A stretch of DNA of 64,000 nucleotides, taken from Lunularia cruciata (lineage: Eukaryota; Streptophyta; Marchantiopsida; Lunulariales; Lunulariaceae). The position numbers and the translations under genes are program-made. The stretch is from the NCBI GenBank assembly GCA_948567375.1, contig OX419758.1, positions 34,415,001 through 34,479,000 on the forward strand, in the 5' to 3' direction. Positions 10,261-22,592 of this stretch are shown piece after piece. The notes under the pieces were generated by a model. That model worked only from the letters and a program-made list of their open reading frames with translations, was not told the DNA's origin and ran no database searches. Numbering within the stretch: the stretch's first letter is position 1; every line of letters begins with the position of its first letter.

Positions 10261-12383
10261 TGTTTCAAGGAGTGAATGAGTGTCATCCATAGTCATTGTA
10301 CCTAAAATGAAGATTAGGAAAAATTGAGTATGTCAGGATTTTAGGAAATTAAATGCTATCACCAAGAAATACCATCATCCCTTGCCTTTTAAAGATGCTT
10401 TATTGGATCAAGTGATAGTGCATGCATGTTAAAGTTTCCTTAACAGATTCTTGGGATACAATCAAGTCTTGATTAAGAAGAAGATAAAGGTAAACTACCT
10501 TCATGATACATTGGGATACTTATGCATACAATAAGATGCCCTTTGGCTTATGTGACACTCAAGCAAGGTTCCAAAGAATGATGAATACTATTTTTAAGGA
10601 ATTTCTTTGGAAATAGATCACTTCTATATATTTGGCCAAAGGGAAGATCATTTGATACACGTTTGGAAAACATTTGAGTACTAAATTGTCCTTACACCCT
10701 CAAAAGTACATCTTTGTCATAAAACAAGAAATGTTTTTAGGACACCAAGGTTCAAAGAGAGGAATCAAAGTAGATATGGAGAAGGTAAAGTTCATCGATG
10801 CCTTAGAATCATCTAAGAATATTTGGGAGCTTAGAGCCTTCCTTGGACATGTAGGTTTTTACAAGATGTTTGTTGCCAATTATGCAATCTTGGCCACTCC
10901 GTTAAAAAAATTCCTAATGAAGTTAGAAAAATATCTTTAGGGAATCAAAGAGGTATTCTTCACCTGAAAAAAAAGCTGGTAAAAGCACCCATAATGAGGG
11001 CTAAGGGCCCCAAATTAGGATGAACCTTTCCATGTTTATAGAGATACTTCATGTATAGCAATAGGAGTAGTGTTAAGTCAAAATGATGCCAAGAAGAAAG
11101 ACTACCCCATCTACTTTACCAATAGGTAGTTGTCCATCCCATACAGAAACTTTTCTACTATAAAACAAGAAGTCTTGGACATGGTGTATGCCCTTAAGAA
11201 GTTACAAAACTTTGTTGGGTTATGACTTTGTGTTTGATGTGGACCATTATGCCTTGCAACATTTGGTCAAAAAGGTAGACTTATCCAAAAGAATAGCACA
11301 ATAGATTCTATTGTTGCATAAGTTTACTATATTTTTTGGGTAATAAATTGTGTTCACCACAAGAATATAGACTATCTGTCTAGATTGCAAATGTGTAGAT
11401 CCTTTGAAAGATGAGTTTTTAGATGAGGAACTCTTTTAGCTTACTATGTCATACTAGGTATGCAAAAGGTACCACTACCTTTTGACCCTACAATGTCCCA
11501 AATCAATGGAACCTAAAGAGAGAACCATTTTTCTATAAAAATTGGGACATTACCAACTTAAGAGTGAATTTTTTTAAGTTGGGAGTTGATGAAATCATCC
11601 AAAGGTACTTGGAATCTTACAACGTTGGGGAAGTAATTCAATCACTTCAATTTGAGTCCAGAAGGAGGCATTATGCCCTTAAGAACACTATGAAGAAAAT
11701 TTTGACCATTGGTTATTGGTTGCCAACTATGTACAAAAATGTCCACAAATTTATCCAAAGGTGTGGTGCATGTCAAAGAATAAGGAAGCCAACTCTTAAT
11801 ACTTAATAGCCTTTGAGACTCATATTCCCTTTGGCACCTTTTGAGTAATAAGATATAGACTTTGTTGGACCTATTCAGCCTTCCAATAAGAACACCAAGA
11901 AGAAATATATATTGGTGTATATAGACTATGCCATAAAGATGATTGAAGTAGAAGCAATTTGGAAAGATGACATATTTATTGTGGCTAAGTTTTTCTTTAG
12001 AAACATTATATCAAGGTATGGTTTCCTGTGGAATTAGTTAGTGATAGGAGAACCTATTTCCTTCATGCCTTGATAGAAGCCTTGACCAGGCACTTCCAAA
12101 TCAAACATAGGAAGGATATGCCATTTAATCCAAAAGCCAATTGATTGGCAAAAAAGATGAATCTTTTATTAGGTAAGATCCTTAACAAGGTGATGGTTAA
12201 TTATGCATATGATTGGGATATAGAACTACCAGTAGCTTTGTAAGCCTATAAAAAGCTAAGAATATTACTACCAAAACAGATGTCTAATTTTCTCACTTAT
12301 AACTACACACTATCTTGCCTATTGAGTTTAAGGTGCAATCATACCGTATCTTATCTAAAGAATGAATGGGAGAAAAGGAAGTC
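10261..12383 (+). pseudogene. Decayed Ty3/gypsy pol: reverse transcriptase, RNase H, integrase
   Basis: The degenerate frame follows the same order as the better pol at 49953-52770. Reverse-transcriptase pieces include KLNAITKKYHHPLPF (about 10350) and FLGYNQV (about 10450). The connection region at 10674-10940 keeps GIKVDMEKVKF and ELRAFLGHVGFYK. RNase H remnants follow to about 11300. The integrase zinc-binding region at 11564-11806 has HYALKNTMKKIL and CGACQRI, then the first catalytic aspartate in DIDFVGPI (about 11850). The first zinc-binding His is lost and later parts are full of stops. It ends at 12383, where the LTR of element X is inserted inside the integrase C-terminal region. Older and more decayed than elements E and F. 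Confidence 0.75.
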
Positions 12384-13054
12384 TATAACACCCATTTGTG
12401 CATGTAAGTGCTATTGTGATATTTAGTTTGGTATTATATGTACTTGAGATATTATATATATAGAGATAAAGGATGGTTCTATATTAGTCATAATTAGCTA
12501 AGATAGATGTGACCTTAATTTAGAGGAAATAGAAAAGATGAGCACCACTATTGTGGATTCTAGTGTGTTGATTCAGTATTATTCCTAGGTGTTTGGCTTT
12601 GAGGAAAGAGTTGAGAACTCTTGGACTCACAAGCCTTTTTGTTTTAATTTTTTTTATAGTCTAAGGATAGCCTATGTGAAGGAATCCTTGACTTAGTGGT
12701 TGGGTCAAGATAAGACCACATGCTTAGGAGAATATTTCTATAGATATGGATATTTATTTAGCTTTTTGACTTTATTTGACTTTTAGCTTAATAACTCGAG
12801 TTACTCTAATACTTAGTAATCTGGTCCGTAACTATTTCACAAGTCTATAAACTAGGAGTGAGGAGGTACTTATAATCTTTTCATTTGCAACTATCTTCTC
12901 TCATTGAGTTCTCTAGTGACCAATATCTTGAGTTTTGGAGTGTTAGCCATGGAGAAGTATGATTGAGTTGGGGTTCTTTGCCATCTTAGTCCATGGTGCA
13001 CTATCATAATTTCCATCAGATGTTCATTTTGAGTGAGAGACAGGCCAGCTCACA
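12384..13054 (+). mobile_element. 5' LTR of element X
   Basis: The repeat starts TATAACACCC, a likely decayed TGTAACACCC, and ends GCCAGCTCACA at 13054 (671 bp). A related segment at 29742-30169 ends at the equivalent GGCTGGCTCACA, which supports the right boundary. It is inserted in an integrase remnant and followed by a possible tRNA-Asp-type primer-binding site. The left end is less certain because only this copy shows it. Confidence 0.6.
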
Positions 13055-13058
13055 TTTT

Positions 13059-13076
13059 TAGTTCTGTTGCCGAGGC
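13059..13076 (+). other. Possible primer-binding site of element X
   Basis: TAGTTCTGTTGCCGAGGC matches 12 of 18 positions of the complement of a plant tRNA-Asp 3' end (TGGCGCCGTTGCCGGGGA, from general knowledge). It lies 4 bp after the proposed LTR end, the usual spacing. Confidence 0.45.
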
Positions 13077-14596
13077 CTCTCTAAAAGGCAAAATAATGTT
13101 TTTCATACAATTTTATATTATAGAAAAGGAGGTTATGAGAGCTCACTTGGAGAGAACATTAGGGGAAGAGAGGGCTGAACTTATGTTAGAGAAAAAAGAC
13201 CAATTTTTATACCATGTAGTTCATTATTATGTCTTTGAGGTGATATTCTACATTTTGTACACATGAGAGGATTTGGAGAGATTGTGTGAGGTGGATTACA
13301 AGGATTTTGGGTAAAATCTAAAGTTTGAGATCTGGACTTGAAATTCCTACATATGATAGCTTGGGCTATCCTTCAGTTGGCCCACTTGAAATTGTTGTGA
13401 GAGCTAGTACACGCATTGGACAAGAGCTTTTGAAAGTTGATAGCGTAAACTACTCTTGAAATTACATCCTCTTTTGAAAATTATATAGAATCTACCATTT
13501 CTTCAATTTTCAGTGGATTGTTCTGAAACATTCTAAAAAAATTTGTGTGTAGTATTCTACCTTTTGGCCTAAGAATAAGAGAAAGATCATGCTTGCACAG
13601 AAAGTTTAGAGTTTTTAAAGTGAGAGGGGTTTTAAGATCCAATCTGAAATATGTGTGCTGAATAGAAAGGTGCCTAGGCCAAATGGTTCAATGAAAAGGT
13701 TTGAAATTTTGTAGGGGAGAATGTGTGGTAGTTATTATCAACTGAGAAATTTTTTAGAGGATTGTGACATACAAATTGAGAGAATATAGTGACATTGTGA
13801 GGAGGGGTCAATTCTAAAGAGTTGAGATCTCATGCATGAGGAATGTGAGAGCAACAAAAAGTATATTTGAGTGTTTAGACTCATCTTTGGAACATAGAGT
13901 GTCACCAAGAGTGGTAATTGAGGTGATGCAAGGTTCCCCAAATGTTTGAGGTGATTGTAGGGGTGGATTTGAGGAAAAGAGAGTTCAAAATAGAATTTGA
14001 AGAGAGTGTTGAGAGGATCCAAAAACCTACACGACTTGGCAGAAAGAGTGAATCCAAGTGCTTTCATGTGGAGAGAAGGAACATAAGGCAAGTTCATATC
14101 CATTGCCTTTGAGAGAAAGAGATTGAGGGAAAGGAAAGGCTTACTTGACTTGGGTTTGTTGTTTGGCTACACCAAGATTGGGAGTGAGGAGATCTAAGAC
14201 CAAGGAGTTGTGTGAGGTTTGTGGAGTGGAAGGACTCCCAAAAAGACATGAGTGTAGTGGAGTAAAAGCATTTTTGGAGACTTTGTTGAAAGATCTTGGA
14301 GAGAGTCTTAATATAGCTACAAAAATAATACCACCTTCATCAACTAGTCCTCAAGATTAGTGATGGAGATAATCTTTCAACTTATGGATAAACTATCCAT
14401 GAGGGTTTGATTAATATGTATTCTAGGATTTTGATGTTGCTTTAGAAATCTCGGAGCAACCTGAACCTTTTTTGTTCCCTAGAGTCAATTATTCACAAAT
14501 GGTGTTAGTCATGTTCATACTCTATTAGTTATAGAGTGAGTGAAAAGAAAAGAAATTAAAGATTGAGAGAAAAGAGAAATACATTGAGGGGCTAAG
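13077..14596 (+). other. Leader and unassigned sequence of element X
   Basis: About 1.5 kb lies between the primer-binding site and the gag-like frame. Two short open frames (13033-13266 and 14145-14360) have no recognised family. The second contains CEVCGVEG and a later HEC, which is not enough to call a zinc finger. I see no promoter or RNA structure I can support. Confidence 0.4.
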
Positions 14597-15183
14597 ATGG
14601 AGAAAACTCCGGTTTTCTTTGGCAACGATGGGAAAGATGTAGAGGTCTTTGTGAGAGACTTCAAGAGAGCTTGCATAGGAAAAATGAGAGGAGGAAGAAT
14701 AAGTGTGCCTCATTATTACCAAATTCTTTGACGATACAATACTTACATGGTATGAGTCAGAATACCAAAACAAAGAGAGGAGAGATGGGCAAGAAGAGAC
14801 TTGAGAGAGTTTGACTTCATCACTCATTAAGAACTTTCTTCCAGATAAGAGTTATGAGAGTTTGATGAGTGAGGTTACCTTTCTCAAACAAGGAGATGGA
14901 GAGAAAGTGAGAGTCTTTGTTAGAGTCCAGATTTTGCATAGTATTGAAGAAGAGTGGGGATGATGTGGAGACTATTATGATTGGCATAAGAGCCATGCTC
15001 ACCAATTATTTTGTGGGAGGATTGAGACCAAAAATTAGAAGTAAGGTGAGATATGAGAAACCTCCTTCTAAGGTTGGAGCTATCAAGATTGCAATTCATA
15101 TGGAGGAGAGTTTGGAAGAGGATGAGAGTGATTTGGTGGTGAAAGAGGTTGTGCATCCTCCTCAAGGCTATGAGTACTTTTGA
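14597..15183 (+). pseudogene. Gag capsid-like protein of element X
   Basis: The frame starts at ATG 14597 with MEKTPVFFGNDGKDVEVF and ends at TGA 15181-15183, with stops and frame changes between. It resembles the plant retrotransposon gag domain: an early Phe-x-Gly, a Trp in TWYESEYQNK, a phase such as LIKNFLPDKSYESLM, then FLKQGDGEKVRVF and later GLRPKIRSKVRYEKP. In the family this region builds the capsid shell. It differs from the gag of GLT elements E and F. The downstream pol is missing because a GLT fragment begins at 15292. Confidence 0.7.
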
Positions 15184-15291
15184 TATTTTGGTGGTAAGGG
15201 TTTCACCACAAATAGTAGTTGCTCTAGTTCTTGGACCTCCACCAAAAGATCCACTACAAACAATCATAGAAGACCTTGCAGATCTCATGAT

Positions 15292-16671
15292 TGTGACAAC
15301 CCGGAAAATATCACTTTTGCGGTAATCAGGTAAGTTAAGTTTGTCCCCGTAGAGATACTGGTCAGAAATGTCCAAATACAAAGCAAAGTAACAATTTAGT
15401 TCTTCTTAGTTGCGTCTTTAATCTCTCAAGTAGAAACTACACCAAGAAGAGAGTAACAAGCTCACAATCTTGACAACTTGTCACAAATACAAACTCCTTA
15501 ATCACAACATAGCAAATTATGTCCAAACAAATCTTGATTGTGATGATTCAGATTCTCCCAAAGATGGCACTTCATTGCAAAATGACTTTGCCTCAAAATT
15601 GTGATCCATCCCTCCCCTGAAGGCACAACTTCCTTGATTGAAATTGCTTCACATCAACTTTGTGCAGTACTCACAAATGCAGAATACTACTAACACTACA
15701 ATTCCTCTCAGATCTGTCAAGACATTGCTCCGATTGCACTTCACTCAGGATCACATACATAGAATGAAGATCAAGGCTCCAGAATCCAACATCCAACAAG
15801 CACATTGACTTTCACTTCAAATTTCTCCACACACTCACAAACACACACACTGAATTGACACTTGGAATTAAGCTCAAGTGACAGACACTAAAAATAACAT
15901 TTAGCTTTATCTATCTTCAAAAATATGAATACTGAACAACAACTCACTATGAATGCCACTCTTAAATAGTGAAGCAAACAACAATTCTTCCTAGTGTACC
16001 ACTTCCTAACATCTCTTCCTACCTATAGATCCAAACTGAAAATGCACCTCTTCATATCTGCCTCTTTAGATCTCAAGTTGTTTCTACTACGATTCGATGT
16101 CCACCTCTTCATTGGCTTTCAAACCCGATGATCTTCCTTCTACTTCTCCTTCTTTGGGTATATCTAACACTACCAAATCCTTCACTATTTCTACTACTTC
16201 TTCACTAGGAACTACAATTAAGCTCATGTGTAATCTATCTACTTCCTTATCTCCTGACCCAAAACTCTCTTGCAACTTCTCGAAAGTCTTCTTCTTCAAG
16301 ACTGCATCCACCCAAAGTTCTTGAACTTCCTCATCTCTTTGGACTACTTGCTCCTGCAAACCCTTCACTTCAACAAGCAGATACTTCACCACGTGCAACT
16401 CATTTGTCACCTTCATATGATCTTGGGGAATTACCTTCTGATGCTCCTTCAACAGTTCCAACAATGGAGTGACAACCTTCAATAGATACTCTATTCTATC
16501 AAAGTTCTCTTCATCTTTGGCCCCGTCTTTGTACTTCGCCTCTTCCATTAGCTCTTTCTGCCAAAGTTGCAATCTTTATATCTTGAGAGACACTACTTCC
16601 GAGCTTCCTTCTTCCTTACCTACTAAACTTGGTCCTGTAGGGTACTCATTCCGTCTTTCAGCCCCCTTCTT
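15292..16671 (-). mobile_element. 3' part of a GLT LTR, minus strand
   Basis: Read on the minus strand it ends TTCCGGGTTGTCACA (plus-strand TGTGACAACCC at 15292). It includes the 3' region with a TATTTAAG box (plus strand 15961-15968) and the C-terminal half of the LTR-ORF. The expected LTR start is missing: at 16671/16672 it abuts a plus-strand integrase tail. It is therefore a truncated and rearranged copy, not a complete insertion. Confidence 0.8.
16087..16671 (-). pseudogene. LTR-ORF C-terminal half, truncated
   Basis: The minus-strand open frame 16087-16572 encodes 161 residues starting MQLWQKELMEEAKYKDGAKD and ending ANEEVDIES. It carries the first part of the coiled coil (LLEVKGLQEQVVQRDEEV-type heptads) joined directly to the tail (PSEEVVEIVKDLVVLDIP), so the second half of the coiled coil is deleted. 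The sequence upstream to 16671 continues the linker region out of frame. It is most like the LTR-ORF of element E, so it belongs to that subfamily. Confidence 0.7.
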
Positions 16672-17137
16672 GACATACGGCTTGCATGCCATACTATTAG
16701 TTGAATTTGAAGTACCGACATATTGGATTCTCTATGAGGAATGATTGTTAGAGGAAGAAAGCCAAGATCTTTGGATTCATCAACTCATGTGGCTAGAAGA
16801 GAAAAGAGACGATGCAATGCAAACCACAAAAGAAGTACAAGAATAGAGGAAAGTTAGGCACAATAAGCATATCAAGCCTGTGACTGTTCACAAAGGGGAT
16901 TTAGCGTTGTTATATGACAATCACCAAATATTTTTTCCAAGCAAACTGCATTTACAATGGATGAGGTCTTATTGATTTCTTCATCTTTATGACAATGGGT
17001 CCATTCAACTTGTATACTTGGAAGGGCAACCATTTGCCACTCGAGTGAACACGTGGAGAGTTTTGAGATATTGGACCATAGACTCCAAAGTCTCTAAGAC
17101 ACCTAAGGTCTATGTTCGCGGGGATGCTCACATTTGA
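16672..17137 (+). pseudogene. Integrase C-terminal remnant of a GLT element
   Basis: Plus-strand sequence equals the end of the integrase in element E (52305-52770): the VEFEVPTYWILYEE segment, a helical region ending in KRIKP, a small beta-type domain with NGSIQL and TRVN, and the C-terminus GDAHI before TGA 17135-17137. The catalytic core is absent. A polypurine tract and an LTR start follow at once, as at the 3' end of element E. Confidence 0.75.
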
Positions 17138-17148
17138 GGGGGGAGGCA
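17135..17148 (+). other. Polypurine tract
   Basis: TGAGGGGGGAGGCA overlaps the integrase stop codon and directly precedes the LTR start TGTGGTACC. Such a tract primes plus-strand DNA synthesis in LTR retrotransposons. The same arrangement occurs at 25996, 52769 and 62881. Confidence 0.8.
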
Positions 17149-17722
17149 TGTGGTACCTACATTTTTGTTTTTTTCTTATTTCTAAAGAAGAAGTGTACAA
17201 AAGAAGATGATTTGCACCTGTATGGGACAAGAAGGCGAAGAAAGTGTCCTCGGGTTGTAACATAAGGTAAAATGACTTTGCGTCAGAAGACAAGATACTC
17301 GGAATTGCCTTGTCAGCATATAACCCTAAGTAAGGAGACTTTGTCTTGGGAGGGCTCAACCCGAGGTGAGGATAGTGTAACAAATTTCCTTTGGGATGAG
17401 ACATTCAAGAAGGTACCACTCCCAAAAATGGCGGTCATATGCATGAGGGAAAATTGACAATGACAGGAGCATGCAGGAAGTGTGATTTCTTGGTAGAAAC
17501 TCAAAGTGACAAAAGACGGAGAAAGCACGCCACTATAAAATTCAGGCTAGAGACAAAGCAATGACAAGTAATTTTCCATTGCCGTTAAGAAGTCATCTTG
17601 TGGGAGATCATGGGAAGGGAAGTATAGTTGAAGACACGCTAGTGTGTTGAGAGGAAGTTGAGAGAGTTAGTCCAGGAATCAGTAGAAAGAATAGCCTCCA
17701 ACCCAGAGTAAAAGAGAGAAGG

Positions 17723-19113
17723 ATGGGAGGTGGAAAGAAGAACTTTGAATTCATAGTGAGATATCATGCAATTTGGAGGTTAGATGTGATCACAAGAATT
17801 GAGGTCTTGAGCAAGCTTTGGATCACATTCTTGGCATGAAATTGGAATGTTAGTTTTCTAGGTTTCATGACTAAGACATCAAGAGTAGATGTCTTGATGG
17901 CCCCGAGGGAGAAGGGAAGAGAGGAAATTTGGCATTGATGGATAGAGTTGGATTGGAGATTAGTACTTGGAAGAGAGGCATGTGCAGAGCGTGGTGCCAC
18001 GTTCTTGGAGAAGGGAGAAGTAGCTGAAGAAACCTAAGAAGTGAGAGATGCCTTCTCTTCAAAGCGCACAAAGAATGGCTATAAGTAGTCCGGAGGTGAA
18101 GATTGTGTTGCAAGTGTTAGCGAGATTAGAAGAAAAGAACTCGGAATTGAAGAAGAGTGTAATCTGAGGTGAGGAAGAGAGTGAACTACTATGAGTAGAT
18201 GCAATAGTACAGAATCAAGTAATTGAGAACTTGAAGAAGGAAGTGGGGAGTAGAGATAGGATAATATGGTAGAATGACATATCAAGAGAAAGACAAGTAG
18301 CAGAGAATGAGATCTTGAAACAACAGTTTGTTGATTTAAGACTTGAGATTATTCATGCTATGGAGAGGGTAGCAGAGAAGGAGCAAGAGCTCAATAGGAT
18401 GATGGAGAGTGTGGGAGAGAAGAAGCAACTCTGGAAAAGGGAGTTAACATTGAGATATAGAGAAGAAGAAAGAATGAGAGAGTTACTTCGCAATCTGAGG
18501 AGAAGGAGAAGGAAATAGTGAAAGCTGAGTTCAAGGCAGAACTGAAGATGTACAGAGAAGACTCACTTGCAGATCAAGAACATGAAAGAAAAATGAGACT
18601 TGAGCCATTGAAGGAGATTGTGACAAAGATGAACGCGATGCTCAGTACAAAAGCAAGCATGCAAATTGAAGAAACAAGACTGCATGAGTTTGAGTTGTTG
18701 GTGTAGGAAACAAGGAGGAGAAATGTGAAGGATAAAGATTTGAATGCTTGCTTATTAGTCTCAAAACTTGTTTTGATAGGAAGATATTAGAAGTAGAAGA
18801 TAATATCACAATTAGATAAGATTTAGTGAAGCTCAAGATAGACAAACTTTGGAAAGATGTGAGAGTGAAACCCCAAGAAGATGATGTAGGAGTATAGATA
18901 TCTTTGGAATTACCCTTAGAGATGTTAGAGAAGAGTGGGTCGAGAGATAAAGAGTAAGATAGATTACCCACTAGTGGAATTGTAGAACAAGAAGGAGAAG
19001 TGTTAGAATTGGTAGAGGAATTAGTACTTATGAAACCTGAGGATAGAGTAGTATGTGAGATTAATTTGGGATTCAAAGCTGAGAAAGAAGTAGACATTGG
19101 ATCGAAGAAGTGA
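17723..19113 (+). pseudogene. LTR-ORF pseudogene with about 1 kb internal deletion
   Basis: The frame starts at ATG 17723 (MGGGKK, then HAIWRLDVITRIEVL) and stops at TGA 19111-19113 after EKEVDIGSKK. Comparison with the copy at 6022-8441 shows a deletion at about 18085/18086: NGYK of the N-terminal domain joins directly to the coiled-coil segment SPEVKIVLQVLARLEEKNSE. The second half of the N-terminal domain and the acidic linker are gone. Stops and frame changes are also present. The coiled coil at 18315-18700 is open in pieces. Confidence 0.75.
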
Positions 19114-19227
19114 CAATTTTGAGATTTGAAGAGGTAGATATGAAGAGGTGGTTTGTCATTTTGGATTTGCAAGTAGGAAGAGTTGTTATAGAATGGTATA
19201 GTTGTTAGTAACTATCATTTGCTTTAT

Positions 19228-19235
19228 TATTTAAA
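19228..19235 (+). promoter_or_regulatory. TATA-like box of GLT LTR copy 3
   Basis: TATTTAAA followed by GGTGGCATTCGCAG lies about 115 bp after the LTR-ORF stop, at the family position for the core promoter. Confidence 0.6.
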
Positions 19236-20028
19236 GGTGGCATTCGCAGTCATATGTTGTTTAGTGCTCATAATTTTTGAGAATAGATAAAGCAAAGTGT
19301 TGTGAAGAAGTGCTCGTTGTTTGAGCTAAATTCCAAGTATCAATTTTGTGTCTGTGTTTGTGAGTGTGTGGAGAATTTTGAAGTGAAAATCAATGTGTTT
19401 GTTGGATGTTGGATTCCGTAGCCTTGATCTTCATTTGGTGTGTTTGATCCTAAGTGAAGTGAAATCAAAGCAATGCCTTGTGTGGTACCCACAATTTTTT
19501 TTTTTCAAAATGGAGAAGAAGAAGTGTATAGAGAAGTTGGATTGCGCCTGTATGGCCAAAGAAGGCAAAGAAAAGAGTCTTTGGGATGAAACCCAAGGTA
19601 AAGTAGCTTTGGGTCATAAGGTGAAGTACTCGGACTTGCTCTGTCAGCATACAACCCGAAGTAAGGAGTCTTCATATCGGGGGGAGCTCAACCCAAGGTG
19701 AAAATAGTGTAACAACCTTTCTTTGGGGTGAGAAATTCAAGACAGGACCGTTCAAAACCGGTGGCCATATGCGTGAAGTACAATTGATAGTGACAGGCGC
19801 ATGCAAGAGGTGTGATTTCTCAGTAGAAACTTGAATTGAAGAGAGACGATGAAGGCGTGACTATATAAAAATCAGGCTAACGACAAAGCAATGTCGAGCA
19901 ATCTTCCTTTGCCATTGAGGAGTCGTCCTATAGGAGATCGTGGGAAGGGAAGTAGAGTTAACAACGCGCTAGTGTGTAGAGGAGAATTCAAGAGAGTGAA
20001 ACCAAGAGACAATGAGGAAGCAAGAAAG

Positions 20029-22466
20029 ATGGGAGGAGGAAAGAAGAATGCCAAATTTGCAATGAGAAATCATGCGATTTGGAGGTTAGATGTGATTGCG
20101 AGAATTGAAGTCTTGAGCCGACTTTGGATCACATTCTTGGCATGAAACTGGAATGTAAGTTTTCCAGGTTTCATGACTGAGATAATTGAGAGTAAGTGTC
20201 TCGATGGCCCCGAGGATGAGGAGAAGAGAGGAAATCCGGCTCGCTAGATAGAGTTGGATTGGAGATTAGTGCTCGGAAGAGAGGCAGGCGCGGAGCAAGG
20301 TGCCACATTCTTGGGGAAGGGAGAGGTAGCCAAAGAAACCCAAGAAGTGAGGGATGCCTTCTCTTTGAAGAGAACAAAGAATGGGTATAAGGTCAAGAGT
20401 TACACAAATCCAATGAAGAGAGGGATCATGAGTGCTCTCATGGCAATCCTGAAGCCGGAGAGGACGACTTATGTGATGAAACACCAAGCGGTGTTCTTCC
20501 ATAAGATGTTTGCATGAGAACCTATCAACTAGGCAAGATGCTTCCATGGGAGGACAAGACAGATGGAGTGGAATTTGTGGGATAAGTCGCCTCTACACTA
20601 CATTGTGCCATTTGCAGCACATTTCTACCTCCGGTTGAATTTGCTCAATTTGGCGCAGCATAGCAGAATGGTGTCTCACTTCCATCCCGACTTGAGAAGA
20701 GAATTTGACACGGAGGAGCAACAACACATTCTTCATCTCCAAAGCACAGATGAGTACTACACGCAGACGGGCAAGACCGTGGAGGTAGAAGTGAGTACCC
20801 CAAAGTCGAAGAAGCGGAGTCAACAAGGAGAAGGCAAAGACGTGGAGAAGACAAGACCTTGGAAGACCAAGAGAGGAAACCCGAGGAGAGGCATAGAGGT
20901 GATCACGTCATCAGAGGAAGACACGGACGGCGAAGCCGAGTGCAAGTCCAAAGACTCGAAACATGAGGAAGAACCGGAGCTCATGCTGCAAAGTGGAGAT
21001 ACGAGTAGCGATAGTGATGAAGGTGGGGAGATGACGCCGGTACCTACTGCTGAAGAAGAAGAAGTTTGGGTGGAGCTTGGGGAAGAAAATAATGCAAAGT
21101 TGGAGGACAAGGTACCGAGCCAGAGGAGAAGAAGTTTACAATTCAAGAGAGGAGTTTGGTTGAGACGCAAGGTGAAGTGTGAAGTGGGTCCAAGCAAGGC
21201 AAGGGAAGCGGCAAATGCTAGCTTGGGGAGTGAAGTGTCTATTCCGATACAATGATTGCAAAGAAGAAGGTGAGTATCGGGTGAAGAAGAGGTAAAGAAG
21301 GAGATCTCTACGCAGATGGAAGTAGGTGCGAGTAATGGAGTGGAGTACCTGCGGGAAATTGTGTGCCCGTTGTTGGTGAAGTTGGAGCACAAGAAGAAGG
21401 AGATGCAGTCGACATGTTTGGAGGTGAAGACTGTATTGTAGGTTTTGGCAAGACTGGAAGAAGAGAACTCAGAGTTGAAAAAGAGTATAACCTGAGGCGA
21501 GGAGGAAAGGGAAGTACTGCGAGGGGATGCAGTAGTATAGGGTCAAGTTATTGAGGACTTGAAGAGAGAAGCAAGGTATCAAGAAGAACTTGTGAAGAAG
21601 AGTGACATAGAAAGGGAGAGACAAGTAGCAGAGTACGAAATCTTGAAGCATCAATTTGCTAATTCCAGACTAGAAATTATCCATGCTATGGCAAGGGTAG
21701 CAGAGAAGGAACAAGAACTAGATAGAGTGATGGAGAGTGTAGAAGAGAAGAAGCAACTGTGGCAGCGGGAGTTGACAATGAGATATAGGGAAGAAGAGCG
21801 ATTATGAGAGTTACTTCATAATTAGGAGGAGAAGATTATGCAGAAGGAGAAGGAGAAAGAAACTGTGAAAGCTGAGTTCAAGGCAGAGTTGGCAATGTAT
21901 AGAGAAGATTGGCTTGCAGATCAGGAGAGTGAAAGGAAGATGAGATTGGAGCCATTGAAGGAGATCGTAATCAGGATGAATGCGATGTTGAGTATAGAAG
22001 CCAGTGTTTGTATTGAAGAGACGAGGCTGCACGAGTTGAAGTTGTTGGTGTAGGAGACGAGGAGGAGACATGCAAAGGATACAAACTTGAATGCTCTGTT
22101 AATTAGTCTCAGAACTTGGGTAGATAGAAAAATATTGGAGGTCGAAGACAATATCACAATTAGATTAGATCTAGTGAAGTTAGAGATAGATAAACTTCGG
22201 AAAGATGTTAGAGCCAAACCCAAAGTAGATGAAGTAGGAGTGCAGATGTCTTTGGAGTTACCATTGGAGACATTAGAGAAGAGTGGGCCAGCAGATAAGG
22301 AGTTAGATAGATTACCCACTAGTGAAATTTCAGATCAGGAAAGAGAATTATTAGATTTGGTAGAAGATGTAGGAGTTATGAAACCCGAGGACAAAGTAGT
22401 AGGAAGTATAGTTAGTTCGGGATCGTGTTTGAAAGCGGAGAAAGAATAGACATCGGATCGGATTAG
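20029..22466 (+). pseudogene. LTR-ORF, best-preserved N-terminal half and linker
   Basis: About 810 codons from ATG 20029 (MGGGKKNAKFAMRNHAIWRL) to the family stop near 22466, with about a dozen stops and a 1-base loss just before the end. Residues about 70-165 hold WRLVLGREAG, NGYKVKSYTNP and FFHKMFA. The second half of the domain (from 20563) holds HYIVPFAAHFYLRLNLL and VSHFHPDLRRE. The linker (20790-21250) is very rich in Ser, Glu, Asp and Lys. The coiled coil spans about 21310-22060 (for example EREREVAEYEILKHQ-like heptads). The tail (22087-22449) holds WVDRKILEVEDNITIRLDLV and LEKSG. No signal peptide, membrane segment, protease site or envelope features are visible. Function unknown. 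Confidence 0.8.
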
Positions 22467-22584
22467 AAACCGATTTGAGATTTGAATAGGCAGATATGAA
22501 GAGGTGCATTGTCATTTCGGATCTGCAAGTTTGTAGAGTCATTAGGAAGAGGTACATTAGGAAGATAACTGTCGATTGCTTCAC

Positions 22585-22592
22585 TATTTAAG
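22585..22592 (+). promoter_or_regulatory. TATA-like box of GLT LTR copy 4
   Basis: TATTTAAG followed by AGTGGCATTTGTAG lies about 120 bp after the LTR-ORF and 660 bp before the LTR end. Confidence 0.6.

Larger units (their letters stand above)
17149..19480 (+). mobile_element. GLT 3' LTR (copy 3), left part
   Basis: It begins TGTGGTACCTACATTT just after a polypurine tract, so this is a true 3' LTR. It carries a shortened LTR-ORF and a TATTTAAA box (19228-19235) and breaks at 19480 after CAATGCCTTG, where another LTR starts. A later piece of the same LTR region appears at 23416-23865. Confidence 0.8.

Noticed and set aside
14145-14360. A zinc-finger protein based on CEVCG and HEC.
   Set aside because: Spacing fits no common zinc-binding motif and the frame has no other support.
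20029-22466. A host coiled-coil gene (myosin-like or kinesin-like).
   Set aside because: The same frame occurs in every full-size LTR here at a fixed position, so it is part of the element. No motor, signal or intron structure is seen.
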